A DNA stretch of 64,000 nucleotides, from NCBI RefSeq assembly GCF_026210795.1, contig NC_089440.1, positions 5,022,001 through 5,086,000 of the forward strand. The letters run 5' to 3'. Source of the DNA: Rhizophagus irregularis (taxonomy: Eukaryota > Glomeromycota > Glomeromycetes > Glomerales > Glomeraceae). The number at the start of each line of letters is the position of its first letter. The stretch's first letter is position 1. The translations under genes were made by a program, and so were the position numbers. The notes beneath the pieces are model-generated. The model was not told where the DNA came from. It saw nothing but the letters and a program-made list of their open reading frames with translations, and did no database searches. Positions 57,337 to 64,000 of the stretch are shown piece after piece.

Positions 57337-59460
57337 ATGTCTGGTAACTATGCCAAGAGAGGCCGTGGAAGTCATAACCCTAACAGTAGGAAAGCTTCCC
57401 GTCAAGAACGAAAAAATAATAACAACTCCGATAATTCAAGCTCCGATGGTGAAAACACTATCCAGCAGAAACGTAATCGTACGATTACCGAAAATTCTAT
57501 GGAAGAAGACTACGTTGCCGATGACCAGACGGCTGACGTTGGAGTAGATGGACCTTCCTCTTCTCCTCAACAAAATATCTCTGGCGAAAATACTTTGGCC
57601 TCCTCCCTGAAAAATTCTGCTGCGCCAACTGCGCCCAGTCACGTCGCGTCTTCTGGAAATGTGGACGCGTCCATGCATGCACCTTCAAACAAAGACTTGC
57701 AACAACCCCCTAACGCGTCGCCCAATTTGGATACTAATGGTGCTCCTGATGGCGATCAAACCCCAGATCCAGTGGTGACCTTTGCCATAACCAGAGATGA
57801 TTTTCAGGCTGCGGCTGCGCCGAATGCTGCCCCTGAATCACTCAAGAAATTCCCTACCAATAAAGCCCTTATTGAGGCTGTGAATAACCTTTTCTTAGAA
57901 ACGTACGAGTCATTCACTGGAAAAGCTCGTATGACAGGTTCTGGTGAGGCTAAACGCCTCGTTATCCACTTCCATACCGCTGAAGCACGCGATCTGTGCG
58001 TTGGTTTCTCTCATCCTGAGTTCCCTGACTTGATTTTTCATGCCCATGACCCTCGCCAACTCCGATCCAATGAAGATCTCCGGGCTATCCAAGTTACCGA
58101 TATCCCTTTCTTTATCAAAAAGGACAACCTCATGGCCTATTTCAAAAAATTTGGTAATATTACCTCTTGCCGCCTCTTCTCCAGGCCTAATGCTAAAGTC
58201 CAGCAAGCCTGTATTGTGTACGATCATGCCGATTCAATTGCTCGTTTCACCGACCAATGGGCTGTATACTGTTTCTCCACCTGTCTCAGAATTACTCCAT
58301 GTTTCTATACTGTGGATCAAAAGGCTGCGCGCCGCCAATACGTTGCCACCCTCACTCAACTTCCCCCCAATGTTAAGGATATCAACTTGGCTCTTCTTAC
58401 CCGTGACCTTGGCGCTAAGGCTGTCAATGTTCCGCTTTCTTTAAATTCTTACAAACCCAAAAGATGGGCCTACGTCACCTTCAACTCCCAAGAAACCATG
58501 GATGCTGCTATGGAACAAACTGTCAGCTTCCAAGGCAAAGTGCTTTTCTGGTCCTCCCCAGATAATACTAACAAACTTTGTCACAGATGTGGCAAATTAG
58601 GTTGTGCTCCGAATTTTTGCCCACTTAAACAAACCAGAGGTAGAAGTCGCACTCGCGACCCTGTTGCAAAACTCAAAGAACGATTTAATGTTAATCAACC
58701 TCGTCGCTCCAATTCTAATACTGCCAATGCACGTTCTTGCTCTCGATCTCGCTCCAAATCTAAAGATCGATCTGTTTCCAATTCTGGACGAGCCAATAAC
58801 GTTTCCCACGACCACACTAATAATGCTAATAATCATAACAAACCCCCTCCCAATACTTCTCAACGTGCCTGCCATAATAGTAAAGAACGATCTGTCTCCT
58901 TTTCTTCCTCCTCTCGTTCTACAGCACGTCCCTTACCCCGACAAACTCCTAACTCTGCATTATCTCCTGATGATGCTAACAACATTCTAAACCTTTTACG
59001 AGAATTACAATGTGAAGTTGCTAACTTTCACAAACGCATCTCCGCTCTTGAACTTGCTGACCAACGGATGACTCGTATTGAATCACACCTTGGCCTTGAT
59101 CCGCTCCCTATACCCAATGAACCTGAACCGGACCTCATGCAAGAAGATGCCCCTGTAACTCATGTTCCTCTTAATATTCTGTCTTCCGCTAAATCTTCGC
59201 TGCCTCCCAAAAGTATTTTAACGCGACCTTCGCCTACATTCACTATTGTTCCTGACACATCACCTCCTTCTTCTCACCTTTCTCCAAATGCTCCTCCTTT
59301 TACTCCCATCTCCTCTACACAAGACGAAATTAATGATCTCAAAAATAGTCGTGTCGCTATTGAAAGTAAATTGGACCAACTTACTGGTCATATCAAGCAA
59401 TTCATTGGCTCCCTTGGTGGTGCTCCCCTGGAACAAGCTGATTCAGCTTCTTCCAATTAA
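57337..59460 (+). CDS. LINE ORF1 protein, RRM-like plus zinc knuckle
   Basis: 707 residues, uninterrupted. A Ser/Asn/Pro-rich disordered N-terminal ~130 residues is followed by two RRM-like regions: AIQVTDIPFFIKKDNLMAYF with FGNITSCRLFSR, then VATLTQLPPNVKDINLALL with RWAYVTFNSQETMDAAM. A knuckle, CHRCGKLGCAPNFC (about 420), has Cys in the position where His is usual (C-x2-C-x4-C-x4-C). An Arg/Ser-rich region, a Pro/Ser linker and two short coiled coils (LRELQCEVANFHKRISALEL; DEINDLKNSRVAIESKLDQL) complete it. By analogy with LINE ORF1p it binds element RNA as a particle protein. Confidence 0.88.
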   Translation: MSGNYAKRGRGSHNPNSRKASRQERKNNNNSDNSSSDGENTIQQKRNRTITENSMEEDYVADDQTADVGVDGPSSSPQQNISGENTLASSLKNSAAPTAPSHVASSGNVDASMHAPSNKDLQQPPNASPNLDTNGAPDGDQTPDPVVTFAITRDDFQAAAAPNAAPESLKKFPTNKALIEAVNNLFLETYESFTGKARMTGSGEAKRLVIHFHTAEARDLCVGFSHPEFPDLIFHAHDPRQLRSNEDLRAIQVTDIPFFIKKDNLMAYFKKFGNITSCRLFSRPNAKVQQACIVYDHADSIARFTDQWAVYCFSTCLRITPCFYTVDQKAARRQYVATLTQLPPNVKDINLALLTRDLGAKAVNVPLSLNSYKPKRWAYVTFNSQETMDAAMEQTVSFQGKVLFWSSPDNTNKLCHRCGKLGCAPNFCPLKQTRGRSRTRDPVAKLKERFNVNQPRRSNSNTANARSCSRSRSKSKDRSVSNSGRANNVSHDHTNNANNHNKPPPNTSQRACHNSKERSVSFSSSSRSTARPLPRQTPNSALSPDDANNILNLLRELQCEVANFHKRISALELADQRMTRIESHLGLDPLPIPNEPEPDLMQEDAPVTHVPLNILSSAKSSLPPKSILTRPSPTFTIVPDTSPPSSHLSPNAPPFTPISSTQDEINDLKNSRVAIESKLDQLTGHIKQFIGSLGGAPLEQADSASSN

Positions 59461-59510
59461 TTTCTTTCTTCAAATTTTAACTCCCCGACTGTTTATATCA
59501 TTGTGTTTTA

Positions 59511-62500
59511 ATGTCAGACAATAATTTTAATTATGATACCTTTGTACGAAACCCTCCCAACCCTGACAATGTTACTGAAATTTTTTCGCATGAATCGTTA
59601 TTTTCCTCTTCCAGTAACACTTCCCCTATCCCCAATTCATTTAATATTTCTTCCTTTAATGTTAATGGCCTTAAAATGTATGGTCAGACTAAATTAGAAG
59701 AAATTTCTACTTTCTTTTCCTTAAAACATATTTCCTTTGGTGGTATCGTGGATACCCATCTTCACCCTAAACAAATGAAGTTTTTATCCAAACGTATTTC
59801 TAATTATACTGTGTTCTCTTCTAATTTGGATACTTCTAAACAAATTCTCTCTTCTGGTGGTGTTTCTCTTTTTATAGAAACTTCCCTTGCTTCACATGTT
59901 CAAGATTTTAAATCCCATTCTTCACGGTTACTTTCTGTTGATTTATATTTCAAAGGCAATATTAAATTGCGTATATTTGTTATTTATATCCCTCCCCTGC
60001 TGAAAGTGTTCTGCGCACTGATACTATTGATTTGCTCATTCAACAACTTACCCTTACTAAACATGCTGGCTTTTACCATGCTGTTTGTGGCGATTTTAAT
60101 ATGCATTTAGACAAATATTACCCTATTTACTTCAATCAACCTCAAGTTGCTTCAAAACATATTCACCGATTATTTTTTCATCTCCTCTCTCACGGATATG
60201 AAGACTATACTCCTATTAATCTTTCCGACTCCTTAGGTACCTTTCATCGCAATGACCACATTACTCGAGTTGATTATGTATGGTCCTGCCCTCTTCTCAA
60301 AGGATTTGCTCTTACTGCTTGCATTTTTAATGCTCAAGATGTTTGCACATCTGATCATAACCCCGTCATAACATACTATGATATGTCTTTACTTTTTGCC
60401 TCTACCAAATTGGCTCGCGCTCGACAACTTAAGCGCCGAACCCGTCGCGTCTTCAAATTTGATTCTGTAACTGAAATTCAATGGACGGAATTTGCTGATA
60501 AAGCTGATGCTTTATGTGACGTCTCACCTTCAACCTTTTCCTCCTGGCATATCAATCAAATGTGCGAATATCTCCAATCACGAATTCTTAAAGCTGCCAA
60601 CGCTACACTACCTTCTTTCACTGTTGGCAATAATTATACTCCTAAGGTTCCTAAAGATCTGGAAATTTTAACCCAACATTATCGGTTTTTAAATCGCCTT
60701 ATGCATTCAATACGTTTATTGCGCAAATATCCTTTAACTTATTCTGCCGCTCATGAACATAAGTGGTCTATTCATTTAATCAGACTTCAAAACATTTTGC
60801 AATTATATAAGAAAGTATTTACTTTCGTTCCTACTTTGCCCTCTTCTCTCTCATCATGTCGACAAGATGATTTCAAGTCACTTCTTGATGATTTATCCAA
60901 TATTTCAAAATCCTTACGGGGATTTCATTTACTTCAAGAAAAAGAATTCCAAGATTCCTCCATTCGTGCTCATTTGGACGATAGGAACAATAATTTTGAA
61001 ACTGACCTTTCCTCTTTCATTGATTCAGCGCTTTCTCGCACCCGCCGCCGTATCACTTTGGATCGTGTCTTTGTTGATCATCCCACTCACCCTCAGTTAT
61101 TAACTGCTCCCAAGGATATAGACGATGCTGTTGTTAACCATTTCCAAAACTTTGTACCTATAAAATCCACTCTTCCTGTATCTGTAGATACATTACCTGA
61201 TAGATGGTCTTCTGTTTACCAAATTATGGATGATGTGCCCTCCTCCATCTATGATTCTTTAATGAATCCCCCTACCCTTGACGAATGGTTAACCACCGTT
61301 TCTTCTACTCCTAACGGTAAAGCCTCAGGTCCTTCCATGATCACTTATGAAATGCTCAAACACCTTGGATCTCGTTCCTCGGCTCTACTCCTTATTTTAA
61401 TTCAAGCTTGCCTTTCCAAAGCTGATATTCCTGACTTATGGCGACAGGCAATGGTTTTTCTGATTCCCAAACCTCACGAATGGAAATGTCAATTGAAAAA
61501 TACTCGTCCTATTACTTTACTTGAAGTGATTAGAAAATCTCTCGTCAAACTCTTTTATAATCGCCTTTCTACTATTATGGCTACACATGATGTTCTTAAA
61601 GGTGGTAACTTCGCTGGTCTTCCTGGTGGTTCTAGCCGCGACCCTATTATTACTCTAGAATCTATTATCCATGATGCTGATGTCAACAAAAACCCACTTT
61701 GGATTCTCTCTCAAGACATTTCTAAAGCTTTTGACTCGGTTGATTTGACAATGCTACGTTTCGCTTTAGAACGAATACGTCTTCCAGCTTCTGCTATTAA
61801 GTTTATTCTTTCCCTTTTCACAAAACGCATTAATAGCGTTTTCACTGCTCATGGATCCATGCCTGCTTATAGGGTTCGCATTGGTATTGACCAAGGCGAA
61901 GTTATTTCTCCTCTCTTATGGGTTATTTATATTGATCCCTTACTTACTGTCTTGAAGCATGAAATGATGGACCCTTATGTTCTTTCTACACCATCCTTAA
62001 TTGATTCTCCCAATCCTTCTTCCGATTTGAAGATTAATAATTTAGTATTTATGGATGACTCTACTTTTGTTTCCTCGTCGAAGACTGGCATGGAATTTAT
62101 GTTATCCATTACAGAAGAATTCTATCAAATTAATAACACTTCTGCCAATCATAACAAATATGTGTTAATTACTAATTCGTTGCCTTTGACTTCGAATTCC
62201 ACTTTATCTCCTATTACTTTTAATTTAGATTTATCCTCATTAAATAGTGTTCCTTCCATTACCATTACCCCAATTTCTATGACAACTTCTTTTCGTTTTT
62301 TAGGTGTTTGGTTTAACATTAAAAGCTCCCGGAATTTTGTCAAGAAACAACTCAAACGTGAATGCTGCTCCTTCGCTGCAACCATCCGCCCTGCAAAGCT
62401 CTCATCCAAACAAGTTGTTTATTTACATAATGCTGTCCTTATACCAAAACTTGAATACCGGATGCAAGTTACTCACTTGTCTGAATCTGACTGCCACCTA

Positions 62501-64000
62501 ATAACGAGAAGTATACGATCTGTTGTAAAGCACAAAGCAAATTTTTCTCGCTCTTTACCAAATCCCATTTTATTTTTATCTCAAGCCTTGGGCTTGATAA
62601 ATTTATTTGCTCATCAACGACAATGTCATATTACTAATTTATTTTTAATGGCTAATTCTTCCTTTTCTTTTATTCAATCCCTTTTTATTTATAGATTGAG
62701 TTTGATTCAATATAATTTTTTAATTCCTATTTCTCCCCTTTTAATTAAGGATTGGTCTATATGGTCTTCTCTTTTTTCTTTTAAGAAAGATTATATCGCA
62801 TGCACTATTGCTCTCTTATCCTCTACTCCTTTTCGTTTGCTTCATACTCAACTTTCGAAGCTTCCGAACCTGACTTTGATGGATGGACGTGTTCCCTTAT
62901 TTGAATGCATGACACCTAAAGCGTTTAAAGCCTATTTCCCTATTTTGCGAAAACGGCATTTGTTTTATCTATCTCAGCTTGTTACTCCCCAAGGGACTCA
63001 TTTAATTTCTTGGAAAGCCTACTATGACAATTTGGTTGGACGACGTGGCCCTGGCTGTATCCCTTATTGGTATAAAGATATCCAGCAAGCTACTACCATT
63101 CCTGACACCAACAATCGTTTGCTGACCCAGTTCATTACTACGCTCACGATTGACTCTTCATTTTATGAATTGACTCCTTGCCTGTCTTCTCCTACCACTA
63201 CGAAAAATTGGATTGTCACGTTAGACGACTACGGTTCTCCCATTTTTGGCAAACAACTTTTAGTTCAAGCAAGTCGTGGTACTTGTTCTATTGTTCACTG
63301 GGTCTCTTCTGATTGTGAATCTTCGCCTGGTGATTTCATTAGACTCTCTCCTTGCCCTGGTTGTGCTGCTCATACTCCTTTGCCTCCTTCCAAAAAACGG
63401 AATGCTGATTTAACCCTTTGTACGCCTACGGTTTCTCTACAACATTCGCTTATTCTGCCCACCATCAATGAGCGCATTAGACGTAATACTTCTGTAGTAT
63501 CCTCTCCTTTTACATGGGCTGATATCGAAGATGGTGTCCGTCTTTATTACAGTCGATTGGATTTTGACTTTGACTCTCCTCTTGATGATATTGTTGAAGT
63601 TTCCGCTCCTCTTATCACTATTGAATCCTCAGCTGCTGCTGTTTTTGCAAATTCGCCGTTGGTTGTGTCTTCAGACTCACGTTATTTTTTTTTCACTGAT
63701 GGGTCTCTTATTAATCTAGGCACTCCTAATGTTTCTATGGGCTGGTCTTGGATGCAAATCGTACCTGATGCTGGTTTTCCTAATTCCATTGCTACTTATG
63801 CACATGGCATCATTCGAGATAATCCTTCTTCTTCTCGTGCTGAAGCTGCCGCTATTTACGCAGTTTTAACCATTTCTCCTCGTGACTCAGAAGTTACTAT
63901 TTATACTGACTCGCAAACTGCCATTGATGGCCTTCGAAGTTGCTCTTCCTATGTCTACTCAAATAGCCGTCTTTACTACAAAACAACAAATTTTGAGCTT
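59511..64000 (+). CDS. LINE ORF2: endonuclease, reverse transcriptase, RNase H (3' partial)
   Basis: Starts MSDNNFNYDTFVRN. Endonuclease motifs: ISSFNVNGLK, then after the frame change CGDFNMHLD and TSDHNPVITY. In the short C-run at 59994-59997 the frame moves from 0 to 2, consistent with one lost C; the rest stays open in frame 2 to the window end. RT motifs: GKASGPSMITYEMLKHLG, IPKPHEW, TRPITLLEVIRKSLVKLF, FAGLPGGSSRDPIITLES, SQDISKAFDSVDLTMLRFAL, GIDQGEVISPLLWVIYIDPL and the catalytic FMDDST. After a Cys-containing SPCPGCAAH stretch, RNase H shows FFTDGSLIN, SSSRAEAAAIYAVL and TIYTDSQTAIDGL (D-E-D). The carboxyl end lies outside the window. If the frameshift is real, this copy cannot make full ORF2. 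Confidence 0.9.

Larger units (their letters stand above)
57209..64000 (+). mobile_element. Non-LTR (LINE-type) retrotransposon, 3' end beyond window
   Basis: Leader 57209-57336, ORF1 57337-59460, 50-bp spacer, ORF2 from 59511 to the window end. ORF2 order is apurinic-type endonuclease, reverse transcriptase, RNase H. Codon usage is clearly richer in G/C than the flanking host sequence (many C-ending codons), which suggests a recently active element with its own base composition. ORF2 has one frame change in a C-run near 59994-59997. Confidence 0.9.

Noticed and set aside
57436-57688. Minus-strand ORFs inside LINE ORF1
   Set aside because: Antisense shadows of the 707-residue ORF1.
62149-62409. 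86-residue minus-strand ORF
   Set aside because: Antisense to LINE ORF2 reverse transcriptase.

Overview
The window is a nuclear segment of an AT-rich, intron-bearing fungal genome. It most likely comes from an arbuscular mycorrhizal fungus (Glomeromycotina) close to Rhizophagus irregularis. Three things point that way: paired kinase-like genes with a CxxC head and a 'NWTSGN' linker, a decayed Crinkler-type gene, and long gene-poor spacers full of homopolymer tracts and repeats. Introns are short (about 65-150 nt) with GT..AG ends. The assignment is by recognition only.

Left part (1-20.8 kb), gene-dense: two kinase-like paralogues (the second lacks the catalytic Asp), a decayed minus-strand ORF between them, tRNA-Tyr(GTA) with a 10-nt intron, a Bot1/mS45-like mitoribosomal protein, purine nucleoside phosphorylase and Arp3 (divergent), ribosomal protein eL19 with its ATG split by an intron, a palmitoyl-protein thioesterase with a 17-nt microexon, a GH5 glucosylceramidase-type hydrolase with a possible alternative membrane-anchored tail, and a CCHC zinc-knuckle protein.

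Middle part (20.8-49 kb), gene-poor: a tRNA-like sequence, a WD40 fragment, a frameshifted Crinkler/NTPase pseudogene next to a gene with a restriction-endonuclease-like domain, and a same-strand cluster of five small paralogous ORFs (HMG-box-like core plus a shared C-terminal motif). Their spacers carry diverged copies of one upstream module, which I read as footprints of lost family members. Further right lie a broken secreted-protein gene, a perfect 66-bp inverted repeat and a 201-bp TIR element with TA target duplication.

Right part (49-64 kb), mobile DNA: an array of eight minus-strand units each looking like a microexon between ready-made introns, a plus-strand LTR-like sequence, a decayed Ty3/gypsy element on the minus strand (gag, protease, RT-RNase H, integrase; several stops explicable by C:G to T:A transitions), a 308-bp foldback element, and a long non-LTR retrotransposon with an intact ORF1 and an ORF2 that runs off the window. 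The most unusual signals are the microexon array and the small-gene cluster with its repeated upstream module.
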